The translations under genes and the position numbers were made by a program. 64,000 bases of DNA from Panulirus ornatus (lineage: Eukaryota; Arthropoda; Malacostraca; Decapoda; Palinuridae): positions 24,818,394-24,882,393 of the forward strand of contig NC_092231.1 in the NCBI RefSeq assembly GCF_036320965.1. The letters are read 5' to 3'. Under the pieces are notes generated by a model, which had not been told where the DNA came from, did no database searches, and saw nothing but the letters and a program-made list of their open reading frames with translations. Every line of letters starts with the position of its first letter. The first letter of the stretch is position 1. Positions 45,770 to 56,773 of this stretch are shown piece after piece.

Positions 45770-46699
45770 TGATCATACAGTGACGAAGTTAATGATTGTG
45801 AAATAAATGATGTATGATGGTCAGCAAAATTAACAGCATTAAAAGCTGGAAAGAGAGCAGAAGATAGTTGCAGGGTAGTAACAAAAGCAGGGGAGGAAAA
45901 GATGATAGCAGGGCGGTAACATAAGCAGGGGAGAACAAGAGATAAATAATAGCAGTATATGTCAGCTGATGGATAGATTGCAGAATAAAGTCTTCATGTT
46001 TAGTAAACATACAACAGCAACAGATATTTGTGAATTTCCAAGATGGTGACAGGACGAAAACAAAAGACCTGTCCATTATAATATCGTCTCTCGTCCGTCC
46101 TATTTGCATCTTAATTTGGCGAATTAGAAAAATAAGACAAGGAAGAGGAGGAGGAGAAGAAGAAGGAGAAGATACATGTTTAGTTAAATCATGTTTCTTC
46201 ATTCTGTTAGACCTGTCTGTTTGTTCACTCACGACAGTTTCACAAAAATGTTTCTCTTATGCACTTTTCTGCATAATTAATCTCGTTTGTGTTTCTTGCT
46301 TTTCTATCTTGCCTGTTGCGTTTCATCCGTTGATGCTTCTTTTTTTTTTGACTACTACAGTCTGGCATCAAGATGAGCAGGAAGAGGTGAGGTTTATAAT
46401 AAAATAAAGACAGAGAAAAGGAAAATCAAGGTGAGAGGAGAAACAAAAGTGAAGTGACCTTTAAGTGAACCCCTGCGGGTCAGGTCACACGTCAGGTCAC
46501 ACGTCAGGTCATCACACCCTGAGATCGCCCCGTCATGCTCAGGTGGATTGAATCTCCTGCAGCGTTGATTGATGCACAGGTGTTTGACCGACGGTGTAGA
46601 CAGTGGCTGACGCGTTGCGTGTCGAGAACGCGCCCGTACGACACCGATAGCAGAAGACGGTCTCAGAGGCAGGACGTGAAGCAAAGAAAGTTGCAGCGC
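45766..46699. other. Unassigned sequence
   Basis: No gene recognised. A small triple repeat of GTCAGGTCACAC lies at 46478-46512. Confidence 0.4.
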
Positions 46700-47410
46700 C
46701 GTAGCAGTAGAAGGAAAAAACATAACTGAATAGCTAGCAGGGAAGGGCAAGAGCAGGAGCTGCAGCAGTTAAAGGAGAAGTAGATACAGCAGGAGCATAA
46801 AGAAGAGAGGGTCTGAGCGGCCAAAGTATTATTAAACCCAGAAGCTGTAGCAACCAAACTGAAAAAAGTCAGAGAGCGGCAGGAGGAGAAAATATTAACA
46901 GTGCTGCTGGAAACGACATTAGCGTTATCACCACCGGTGCCGACAGTGCTTAAGAGCATCGTCAGCAGCATCAAGAGAAAGTGGCAGTAACAGCAGCAGC
47001 CGCAGCAGCTGTAACAGTAACAGTTGGAGCTGCAGTTGCGGCATGAGATAGCAGCAACAACAACAACACCAACAACAACAACAGCACAGCAGTAGTAGTA
47101 GTAGCGGCAGCAGGAAACTTGCTGTAACATTACCAACAGGATCAGCAGCTGGGGCTGTAGACAGCAGTAGCAACAAACAGCAGCAGCAGCAGTAGGCGCA
47201 GCATGCAACCACCGCAGGATGACCAACTGGAACAGCAGCTGCAGCGTAAAATAACAGCAGTAACAACAACAGCAGCAGGAGTGTCTACGGCGTGCCACAG
47301 CAAGGAACAGCAACTGCAGCATGCGGCAGCAGTAGTAGCAACAGCAGCAGCAGTAGTGACGGCAAGCAACAGCTGTAGCAATACCAACAGCAGCAACAGG
47401 AATAGAGAGT
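46700..47410. repeat. Imperfect CAG/CAA/TAG triplet region
   Basis: Cryptic trinucleotide sequence dominated by CAGCAG, CAACAA and AGTAGT words. It gives A/T/Q-, S/N- and L/C-rich frames of over 100 codons on both strands. None has a recognisable domain. Confidence 0.8.
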
Positions 47411-48660
47411 CCTCCACAACCTTCCTGAGTCTGCTATTGAATTTCCCTGATTGCCGCCCCTCCACCAACTTGGCCGGGGGAGTTGGGGGGCCCTCCACCA
47501 TTCCAACTATAATTCCCAGATCTGCTGCAGGTTGTTTGGGGGGGGGGGGGGGGGGGGACCGAAGCACACGCATTCCCAGGAGTAAGGAGCCTCTAGAAAC
47601 CTTCTTGGAATGCTTAGGAATCTTTCAGAAGTCCCTTTAGGAGGTTCAGGAACTTTTACAAGGCCTCAGGACCTTATCATTAACACCACTAAGATCCTCA
47701 CGAAGTTTTAAGAGAGCTGTTTAACAACTTCGCATGAAGTTGTCCAAGATATCCCAAGAAACCTATTAGGAATGAATTGTTCTGAGAAACCCCTTCACAA
47801 ACATCATCAGGAACCCATTGATGACCTTCTCATTATCTTTATTTCTTGTTATGTTTCCACTTTAAGAGGAAATCTAACTTTCTCATCTGCTATCCCAAGA
47901 AACCCCTTTAAGAATTTCCCAGAGGCCCTTTGGCAAACATCAGAATGCATTTAAGACCCTCTCAAAAGCCCATTTATCATTTCTGGAGGTCATAACCTAT
48001 GCCGGGAAGGCTTACAAGAATCCCTCTGAAACCTCTAGTCAAAGCTTTCTGAATCCTTCTTAACACATTCCCAGGGATCCTTATGAGTCCTTGGGAGTTA
48101 CTTAAGCTGTTTTCCAGACATCATCAGGAAGCAGGCTCAAACTGCGTGATTCCTTTCAGGAAAATCATCACGACCCGTTCAAAACCTCTAAAGAAACTTC
48201 ATCAACGCCGCCTCTCTTTTAGGAACTTTTCAAGAACCTCTGCTGCAAGGTCATACAGGGGCTTTTTTTCCATCATGGATTTCAATAACTGCCAAAACAT
48301 CTTCAGGTGCCCTCTTGCTGGAATATCATTAAGATCTTCTAAGACTTCCCTGAAGAACTCCTTCAGCATTCTTAAGGCCACCGTAGAATCCCTTTTAAGA
48401 TATTACAAGAACTTTAAAAATCCTTACAGGATCCCTTTGAACTCCTCGGAACCTCCCTCCTTGACCCATTCAGATGCCATCCCCCTCTCCGTCTGTAACT
48501 CCTTCAAATCCTCCTCCTCCTCCTCCTCCTCCTCCTCCTCCTCCTCCTCCTCGAACCACTTCGAGTTTCCGTCTGGAACTCCTCCAGAGTCTGGCCTGCG
48601 TGCCAGCCTGAAGCCACGAGAAGCTGTGGAGTTACAGCTGGTGAAGAGGAGAGCTTAACC
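47411..48660 (+). repeat. Degenerate AGGAACC-type repeat region
   Basis: Loosely periodic words such as AGGAACCTTT, AAGAACCC, CCCTTTAGGA and CAAGAAACC recur throughout without a fixed period that I can determine. It also holds a poly-G near 47537-47557 and a (CCT)n at 48511-48552. A 191-codon frame (48083-48658) crosses it and has only poly-Ser as a feature. Confidence 0.5.
48511..48552. repeat. (CCT)n trinucleotide repeat
   Basis: Fourteen CCT-type units in a row. Confidence 0.97.
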
Positions 48661-49311
48661 AAAGCTTAGCTTAAGACGGGGAGGTCACTGGTAAACGCGC
48701 CGGGTCAGTTCAGGTTGTCGCAATGGGACATCAAAGGCATTTTGTTCACGTACGTCCACAACCACGCTCGCATGCACACACACACATACTTACACGCTAC
48801 ACACACAAGCATTCTTACATACAGAGAGACTAACAGTTTCATTCGCATTCTCAAAAGCACACACACAAACACACACACACACACACGTGTTCGGTTATCC
48901 ACAAACAAACAAACAGTAACTGTACCCACCGTCAGAAGCGTAAAAAAAGAGAGGAAAAAATGATTGCAACGCAACACTTTCATTCCAAATTCAACAATCT
49001 ATTTTCCCGAATAACCATCTAATCCCAGAAATAATTTCGTTCCAAAAGTGTTGTGTAAGTCAGGAGTAGAGGAGGTGTGTGTTTGTCTGTGTGTACAGGG
49101 GGCTGGATTCAGCTGATAGGACAGGGGAGAATGGGAGGCTGGTGGTAGCGGGGGGGTAATAGGGTCTGCTGGGCGGAACAGGGGTGGAGGTGGGAGAGGA
49201 GGGACACACACACACACACACCCACACACCCACACACACGCACACACGTCATGTCTTTTTGTTTGGGTTTCGAATGATCGTGAGCAAGTAATCGTATGCT
49301 AATGGTAAATT

Positions 49312-49315
<4 letters not shown>
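48661..49315. other. Unassigned sequence with short CA tracts
   Basis: No gene recognised. Small interrupted CA runs lie near 48774-48810, 48857-48886 and 49204-49247. Confidence 0.45.

Positions 49316-49391
<76 letters not shown>
49316..49391. repeat. (TA)n microsatellite
   Basis: About 74 bp of TA. Confidence 0.98.
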
Positions 49392-49393
<2 letters not shown>

Positions 49394-49439
49394 GAGTTAG
49401 TTAGGTAGCTCAAAAAACAAAAGAACGATCTTGCTTGCT

Positions 49440-49676
49440 TGCAAGCACTCACTATGACATGTATAATGTACCGAAACCAGAGTCCACTATCCACAGTCAA
49501 ACCCCCTGACCTTTCCTAAGTCTCCCGTGACCACTTCACATGACCTGGCTCAGTTCATAAACATTGCCTCTCGTGCAACACATACCCCAGTTCGCTGTAT
49601 CCATTGGAAGCCACTCACCCTCCTGCATTTTCAAAGCATCTTTGACTACATCTTTCCATCTCATTTATATGTAGCA
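49440..49676 (-). mobile_element. Decayed LINE 3' end, inverted
   Basis: On the plus strand ATGTACCGAAACCAGAGTCC, CACTTCACATGACCTGG, ATCCATTGGAAGCCACTCAC and CACCCTCCTGCATTTTC follow the order of the reverse-complemented end of the LINE (compare 30590-30750). It is joined directly to a plus-strand LINE body at about 49677. Confidence 0.7.
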
Positions 49677-50835
49677 CCAATGGATCTGGAAAGTGCTTGT
49701 GACATGATTGACACAGAGCCTTGTGGAAGCTGCTTTGACTATATGGTAGGTATGAATGGGTAGGAATGATACTAAATGCTGTGAGTTTTTCTGAGAAAAG
49801 TAATGTGTGTGCGCGAGTAGGAAGGGAGAGGGGGTGAGTGGTTCCCATTGAAGATTGGTTTAGGTCAAGGACGTGATGTTACCATGGCTGTTTACTTTCG
49901 TTCCTGTACGGGAGGATAGTGAGGGAGGTTAATACTGAGGGTCTTGGAGCGAGGGGCGGTTATGCAGTATGCTTAGGGTTGATGTGGTAGTGGTGCGGAG
50001 AGAGAGGGGGGTGGGGGGAATTGAGAAGGTAATGTATTACTATTTGCAGATGATACTACTCTAGAGGCAGACACGAAAGAGAAACTCTAGAAGCTGGTGC
50101 CAGATTTCGGAGAGTGTTTGAAAGGAGAAAGTTAAGAGTTTATTTGAACAAAAGTCTGATCATGACATGCTGCAGAAGTATGTGATAACTTGAGTTTCAG
50201 CTTGATTATGGAGAACTTTAAGGAAATTGGGAGCTTTAGATGCTTTGTGGTGGACTTAGCAGCTGATAGAACCATTGGGACTGAATTGAGTAAAATAGGT
50301 TGGAAGAAAGGGCTAAGTTTCTGGGTGCACTTAAGAGCGTGTAGAAGTCATTGTCTCTGAGGGCATGCATGGGTATGTTTGAAGGCATTGTCCCGACGAT
50401 GCTGCATTGATGTGAGTTTTGGATTTTGAATGCATAGGAAAGAATGAGGATGGATTTGTTGAAAACATAATGCATGTGGACGATATTTGGTGAGAGACAT
50501 TTGATCGTATAAAAAGCTACAGCCAGAAATAGGTGTGATGATAGTAAGCGCATTTTGATTCCGAGGGCTTATCCAGGTATGCTAAGGTGGTTCGGGCATA
50601 TGGAAAGGTTTAAGAAAAAAGATTGATTAAGATGATATACATGTGAGTTATATGTGTCAGAAGTTGGGGGGGGGGACAATGGGGAGGAGATAGAAGGATG
50701 GAGTATAGGTAGCTTTGGAGTATTTGGGCTTGAACTTTCAGAAGGGTGAGAAGCGTGCGTAGGACAGAATGAGCTGAATCGTTATAGTGTATAGGTGTGA
50801 CGTGTTATCACTGGATGTACCAGGGCTTATGAAGT
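49677..50835 (+). pseudogene. Decayed LINE of the 30-kb family
   Basis: The remnant starts at motif A (ATGGATCTGGAAAGTGCTTG, the MDLEKAYD site) and follows the family through GTGAGTGGTTCCCATTGAAG (DWFSVN), GCAGATGATACTACTCTAG (ADDTAL), GAGAAAGTTAAGAG (RKLR), a GGTATGTTTGAAGGCATTGT block (GMFEGIV) and GGTGGTTCGGGCATATGGA (LRWFGHME), to the tail. It has many stops and indels, so it is much older than copies 1 and 2. It begins at nearly the same codon as copy 2, at motif A. Confidence 0.8.
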
Positions 50836-53125
50836 TGTCAAGGTAGACTTTATAATCTTTGGGGCTTAACCGTGGATATTGGACTCTACCTTCACTACAT
50901 TATACATGACGCCTCGGAAGTAGATGTGTGCAAATGAGTCCGGTGTTTGTTCCTGACGCTACTCACTGAGATAGGAGAAGCGTCTCTGTGTATACAGACA
51001 ATATCATCATTACTTTCTGCTGACTTCTAGGAATCTGTGGTCGTCGAGCTGGAGTCACACCACAGTTTCTTCGATTCCGTTGTGAAGAGAACTCTTGTTT
51101 TCCTTCGTATGCTTGCTGATCGTAACCTTCTGGAAAAGAAATAACATTCAACAAATTTATGATGACAGAAAATTCTGAATCAGATCATGTTTTTACGGTA
51201 TATCATGGGCTTTATTATGACTTCTTCATCTTGGCAAGAACCATTTAGTATGGCCATGATATCTAGCTTTATTTAGTAATGATGCTGATAGATAGATCGG
51301 CAGAGTTTTGGTATACGAACAGATACCCGACAGACGGACATAGAAAACCAGATGTTTCCAAGATTTGGTTTGGATAATGACGGAGAACCAGGTCATCTCA
51401 TAAGAACACATTATACACCATTAAATTAGATACTCAGCCTCAATATATCCTGTGTTGTATATAATATATCGTTACAGAGCGTCTCTTTTCCATCTGATAA
51501 TGCAACCACTGGCATACAGAGCTGTCCGTAAAGCGTATATAAGACGCGATCCTCCGGCTTCAATTAAAAGCTTTTTCTCACCTTCGGCTCTGGTGATGGC
51601 GCCTCTCAGCCCACACGTATAATCTTGCATGAACCACTAACTCTAGCCCAGTCCAATAAGCATCACCCTGCAACTTAACTAATTAAATTCCACCAGCACG
51701 AGGGCTTCTATAAACTGTTCGACTGTGGTGGGCTCCTGCTGTGAGTGGCCGGGGGTTGGTGGTGGTGGGTGGTGGAGGAGGGGAGCTCTTCATAGTTCTT
51801 TAGCCCTTCTGGTCTCCATAACCGTGGACGTTTGTTCTATGGAGGCTGTTGCTCGTTTTCCCAGCCTTGGCTCGAGTTTGTCAAGACGCTGCTGAGCCTT
51901 GTGTGGCGGTGGGCGTGTGGTAATGAAGGGCTGGTGAGGAGCCTCTTGAAGACCCTTGAGTGTCAGTAGCACTTGCGGGTTCCACCAGCGGCGGCTATTG
52001 TCCTGCCCCTCCTCAAGAGCTTCATCTCCTCCTGTGTTTGTCGGTAGTCGTGGTGTTTTGCTCCCCAAGTGTCGCTCATCTCTTCTGTGGCTTGCAATCA
52101 TTCTCTTTTTTTCATTTTTCTTCGTCTTATTATTGTATTTCAGTTTATTTATTCATTTATATATACCTGTAGAATATTCATATAGGTGTCTAGGATATGT
52201 ATTCATATTCATTTATAGTGATAGGTCCACCTTACAACCTTATTGGCAATAAATCTCATGGATTTTTATTTCTTTTGCCCAGTTAGACTCTTGTCAGAGA
52301 GGGAAAAATATATAATTTGAGGCCACATAAAAAAGTGTTGTATTGGAAATTGCTTCAATTAAATTTTATTGCCAGTGTTACAATTTTCTGGAAATTTTAT
52401 TGAGTATTCTGTGTTGAATTTGGTTTTAAGCATTAGAGAACCTGCGCTGCTAGACTGTAAATATTTTCGAGTTCTGTGAATTGTGGACCATATTGTCACT
52501 GCTGGTCAGTTTTTCTTGACCTTCATGAACTGTATCCTTGAGTTATAAGGTAGATAGATAGCGATGACGAGGAAACTGATATTTGGGTGAAAATTAGATA
52601 TTACTTATGTATATACGTACACCGTGAACTTTGTCTGCCAGAATATGTTTTAATGTTACACAGATTCGAAAACTAATGGGACTTGGTAACTAGAGTGTCA
52701 TTCAACGAGTTTTCGGTACATTTTGATAAATGAATTTTGACATAGAGAAACATTACTGGCGTAAGGGCCATATTGGATACACTTTAAATGGGATTTTTCT
52801 GTCAGCTTTATGAAAGAGATTTCCACCCACTCTTCTGTTTGCTCCGGAATTTATAAATTTCGTTGGACCTTAGGTGCACAGCATTGTTTGGGGGCGTTTG
52901 TGAAAGATATCGCATTATACATTTATGTTTAAGTATTTTACACCTCATTTGTTTTGTTCTGTGGATATATTGGTTTCTCTGTGAATCAGGAATGTGTATT
53001 TTTGTGTTGACTGAGTCATTTTCATGTTTTTTGTTTATATTTCTATTTTGCCTCGGACCATTTAAACACATTTTCATAGTTTGTAGTTCCTGTTTTTTCA
53101 TTTCAGATCAGAAGATACAGACTTT

Positions 53126-53128
<3 letters not shown>
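50836..53128. other. Unassigned sequence, about 2.3 kb
   Basis: The longest stretch without a recognised repeat or gene. Frames are short. A TATATAAG string lies at 51537-51544, and a GGT-rich patch near 51750-51775. A unique host intron or intergenic segment is plausible but not shown. Confidence 0.45.
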
Positions 53129-53208
<80 letters not shown>

Positions 53209-53213
53209 GTATT
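53129..53213. repeat. Compound (CT)n(TA)n(TGTA)n
   Basis: About 28 bp of CT, 38 bp of TA and four TGTA units. It abuts the tail of an inverted LINE 3'UTR. Confidence 0.97.
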
Positions 53214-53605
53214 GTTTTTTATTATACTTTGTCGCTGTCTCCAGCGTTAGCGAGGTCGCGCAAGGAAACAGACGACAGAATGGCCCACCCCACCCACAAC
53301 ACATGTATATACATAAACGCCCACGCACGCCCATATACATAGCTATACATTTCAACGTGTACATACATATACATACACAGACATATACATATATACATAT
53401 GTACATCTTCATACTTGCTGCCTTCATCCCTTCCCGTCGCCACCCCACCACACATAAAATGGCACCTCCCCTCCCCCTGCGTGTGCGCGCGAGGTAGCGC
53501 TAGAAAAAGACAACAAAGGCCACATTCGTTCACACTCATTCTCTGTCATGTGCAATGCACCGAAACCAAAGCTCCCTTTCCACATCCAGGCCCCACAAAA
53601 ATTTC
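53214..53605 (-). mobile_element. LINE 3'UTR segment, inverted
   Basis: From left to right on the plus strand: TTTTTTATTATACTTTGTCG (reverse of the LINE tail), GCGAGGT.GCGCAAGGAAAC, a TACATA-rich filler, a second GCGAGGTAGCG-type block (53490), AAGGCCACATTCGTTCACAC and GTGCAATGCACCGAAACCAA. It carries two copies of the terminal block, so it is either a longer UTR variant or two nested tails. It is joined at about 53605 to plus-strand LINE sequence. Confidence 0.75.
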
Positions 53606-54058
53606 CATGGTTCCAACAATGTAATATGGTTGCAAGGCATGGGCTATAGATAGGGTTGTGCGGAAGAGGGTGGATGTGTTGGAAATGAGATGTTTGGGGA
53701 CAACATGTGGTGTGAGGTAGTTTGATCGAGTAAGTAATGAAAGGGTAAGAGTTGTGCGGTAATAAAAAGTGTGTGGTTGAGAGAGCAGAAGAGGGTGTAT
53801 TGAAATGCTTTGATCACATAGAGAGAATGAGTGAGGGAAGATTGACAAAGAGGGTAAATGTGTCAGAGGTGGAGGGAACGAGAAGTAGGAGACCAAATTG
53901 GAGGTGGAAGGATGGAGTGAAAAAGATTTTGAGCGATTGGGGCCTGAACATACAGGAGGATGAAAGGCGTGCAAGGAATAGAATGAATTGGAACGATGTG
54001 GTATACCAGGGTCGACGTGGTCAGTGGATTAAACCAAGGCATGTGAAGCATATGTGAA
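53606..54058 (+). pseudogene. LINE 3' coding fragment, 30-kb family
   Basis: Starts inside the VPTMLYGCEAW block (GTTCCAACAATGTAATATGG) and runs to the end of the frame, including VERAEEGVLKCFDHIERMSE and RPNWRWKDGVKKILS. One stop replaces the Leu codon in TMLYG and a frameshift lies near 53755. Moderately diverged, older than copies 1 and 2. Confidence 0.85.
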
Positions 54059-54113
54059 CCATATTTTTTTTTTTTTCATACTATTCTCCATTTCCCGCAT
54101 TAGCGAGGTAGCG
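54059..54113 (-). mobile_element. SINE-type 3' tail, inverted
   Basis: A T-run, then CATACTATTCTCCATTTCCC and GCATTAGCGAGGTAGCG. This is the reverse complement of the end of the SINE at 55543-55788. It is joined directly to (TA)n. Confidence 0.75.

Positions 54114-54183
<70 letters not shown>
54114..54183. repeat. (TA)n microsatellite at the 5' junction of LINE copy 2
   Basis: About 70 bp of TA with one phase break, directly between a SINE tail and the LINE. Confidence 0.98.
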
Positions 54184-54185
<2 letters not shown>

Positions 54186-55275
54186 GGATCTGGAGAAGGC
54201 ATATGATAGAGTTGATAGAGATGCTCTGTGGAAGGTATTAAGAATATATGGTGTGGGAGGAAAGTTGTTAGAAGCAGTGAAAAGTTTTTATCGAGGATGT
54301 AAGGCATGTGTACGTGTAGGAAGAGAGGAAAGTGATTGGTTCTCAGTGAATGTAGGTTTGCGGCAGGGGTGTGTGATGTCTCCATGGTTGTTTAATTTGT
54401 TTATGGATGGGGTTGTTAGGGAGGTAAATGCAAGAGTTTTGGAAAGAGGGGCAAGTATAAAGTCTGTTGGGGATGAGAGAGCTTGGGAAGTGAGTCAGTT
54501 GTTGTTCGCTGATGATACAGCGCTGGTGGCTGATTCATGTGAGAAACTGCAGAAGCTGGTGACTGAGTTTGGTAAAGTGTGTGGAAGAAGAAAGTTAAGA
54601 GTAAATGTGAATAAGAGCAAGGTTATTAGGTACAGTAGGGTTGAGGGTCAAGTCAATTGGGAGGTGAGTTTGAATGGAGAAAAACTGGAGGAAGTGAAGT
54701 GTTTTAGATATCTGGGAGTGGATCTGGCAGCGGATGGAACCATGGAAGCGGAAGTGGATCATAGGGTGGGGGAGGGGGCGAAAATTCTGGGGGCCTTGAA
54801 GAATGTGTGGAAGTCGAGAACATTATCTCGGAAAGCAAAAATGGGTATTTTTGAAGGAATAGTGGTTCCAACAATGTTGTATGGTTGCGAGGCGTGGGCT
54901 ATGGATAGAGTTGTGCGCAGGAGGATGGATGTGCTGGAAATGAGATGTTTGAGGACAATGTGTGGTGTGAGGTGGTTTGATCGAGTAAGTAACGTAAGGG
55001 TAAGAGAGATGTGTGGAAATAAAAAGAGCGTGGTTGAGAGAGCAGAAGAGGGTGTTTTGAAATGGTTTGGGCACATGGAGAGAATGAGTGAGGAAAGATT
55101 GACCAAGAGGATATATGTGTCGGAGGTGGAGGGAGCAAGGAGAAGAGGGAGACCAAATTGGAGGTGGAAAGATGGAGTGAAAAAGATTTTGTGTGATCGG
55201 GGCCTGAACATGCAGGAGGGTGAAAGGAGGGCAAGGAATAGAGTGAATTGGAGCGATGTGGTATACCGGGGTTGA
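54184..55275 (+). CDS. LINE reverse transcriptase fragment (from motif A)
   Basis: Open from LDLEKAYDRVD at the truncation point; the first ATG-initiated product would start at 54253 (340 residues). It carries GLRQGCVMSP, FADDTALVAD and the same C-terminus as copy 1. Over the shared 340 residues I count seven differences: Met-Ile twice, Gly-Glu, Arg-Trp, His-Tyr, Thr-Ala and Glu-Gly. The fingers subdomain (RT blocks before motif A) is missing, so it cannot be an active polymerase. Its clean frame reflects youth, not selection. Confidence 0.85.
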
Positions 55276-55460
55276 CGTGCTGTCAGTGGATTGAATCAAG
55301 GCATGTGAAGCGTCTGGGGTAAACCATGGAAAGCTGTGTAGGTATGTATATTTGCGTGTGTGGACGTATGTATATACATGTGTATGGGGGGGGGTTGGGC
55401 CATTTCTTTCGTCTGTTTCCTTGCGCTACCTCGCAAACGCGGGAGACAGCGACAAAGTAT

Positions 55461-55462
<2 letters not shown>
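54184..55462 (+). mobile_element. 5'-truncated LINE, copy 2
   Basis: Begins at motif A directly after the (TA)n, continues with an intact frame to a stop at 55273-55275, and has a 3'UTR of about 187 bp with a shorter G-run than copy 1 and the same terminal block (GCGCTACCTCGCAAACGCGG, GACAAAGTAT) before poly-A. Apart from the truncation point it is nearly identical to copy 1, which indicates recent insertion. Confidence 0.92.

Positions 55463-55542
<80 letters not shown>
55463..55542. repeat. Poly-A then (TA)n
   Basis: A run of about 13 A (the LINE tail), then about 68 bp of TA, ending at the SINE 5' end. Confidence 0.98.
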
Positions 55543-55545
<3 letters not shown>

Positions 55546-55786
55546 CCCTGGGGATAGGGGAGAAAGAATACTTCCCACGTATTCCCTGCGTGTCGTACAA
55601 GGCGATTAAAAGGAAGGGGAGCGGGGGGCTGGAAATCCTCCCCTCTCGTTTTTTTTTTCTTTTTATCTTCCAAAAGAAGGAACAGAGAAGGGGGCCAGGT
55701 GAGGATATTCCCTCAAAGGTCTACTCCTCTGTTCTTAACGCTACCTCGCTAACACGGGAAATGGCGAATAGTATGAAAGAAAGAAA

Positions 55787-55788
<2 letters not shown>
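55543..55788 (+). mobile_element. SINE with a LINE-like 3' tail
   Basis: Starts TTATCCCTGGGGATAGGGGA and includes CCCACGTATTCCCTGCGTGT, a GGGGGGCTGGAAATCCTCCC block, a T-rich run, GGGGGCCAGGTGAGGATATT and finally GCTACCTCGCTAACACGGGA, then an A-rich end and (TA)n. It is noncoding. The last 40-50 bases match the terminal block of the LINE. The head does not show clear A and B boxes, so its RNA origin is open. Confidence 0.8.

Positions 55789-55875
<87 letters not shown>
55789..55875. repeat. (TA)n microsatellite at the SINE 3' end
   Basis: About 86 bp of TA following AAAGAAAGAAAAG. Confidence 0.98.
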
Positions 55876-55883
<8 letters not shown>

Positions 55884-56304
55884 GCGTCTCCATCTTCAGC
55901 TGGTAGCTTCAGGTACAAACGAAAAGTGACCTCATTTCCATACAGGGATCGTGTGTGTATTTAGCGGGATATTGCTGCCCTTGTGACCTTGTTGCTTGAA
56001 AATGTCTCGCTTCATAACCTCTCCTTAAGTAACTTCATCAGAAACGACGAGTTAGTTTATGTGCCACTTCACTGAGGTCTGAGATTTCGTGAAATTGTTA
56101 ATATCACTCCAGTGGGAGTGTTGAGGGTGTAATTCACCCTGAGATATTGTTACACCCACGGCAAGCGAGGTTATCTGAACTCTGCTAGACACTGATTTCC
56201 CCCCCCCCCCCCCCTGTGTGAGTTACCCCTCCAAAGCAACTTCGAAGAGAGGGTCTTGAACTTCACCAGAACAGCGAGAGGTTAGGTTACTTGGGAGACG
56301 TATG

Positions 56305-56307
<3 letters not shown>
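55876..56307. other. Unassigned sequence
   Basis: No gene recognised. A poly-C lies near 56200-56214. Confidence 0.4.

Positions 56308-56360
<53 letters not shown>
56308..56360. repeat. (TG)n microsatellite
   Basis: About 52 bp of TG. Confidence 0.98.
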
Positions 56361-56362
<2 letters not shown>

Positions 56363-56556
56363 AGTTGCAGGAGGAGAGAGATGCTATAGGGAAGTGGATC
56401 ATGAGGTGTTAGGTGGCGGTGTTACATGAGGACGGTTGTAAGTCAAGGTTAGGTTAAGTCATCAGGAGACAAAGGACCTGAGTGAGGTTAGGTCAGATCA
56501 ACTCTACGCTGGAGACGTAACATGAAGCCAACGCCAGTGACACGAGCAGGGTAACG

Positions 56557-56559
<3 letters not shown>

Positions 56560-56599
<40 letters not shown>
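56560..56599. repeat. (CA)n microsatellite at the left of a SINE
   Basis: About 40 bp of CA. Confidence 0.97.
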
Positions 56600-56600
<1 letters not shown>

Positions 56601-56730
56601 ATGATTCACGGTTGGGCGGGGGCGGGGGGCCCACCCTGAGTCCGAATCCTGGGTGCGGCAGTTGGCCCACAGTCAAAGTGGGGCTGATCGATAGATTGGC
56701 ACCTATCTTATGCTGCTTTGTATGTATGTA

Positions 56731-56773
<43 letters not shown>

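Noticed and set aside
46663..47322. 219-codon Leu/Cys-rich minus-strand frame
   Set aside because: Translation of a cryptic CAG/CAA triplet tract; no transmembrane or cysteine-pattern logic beyond the triplets.
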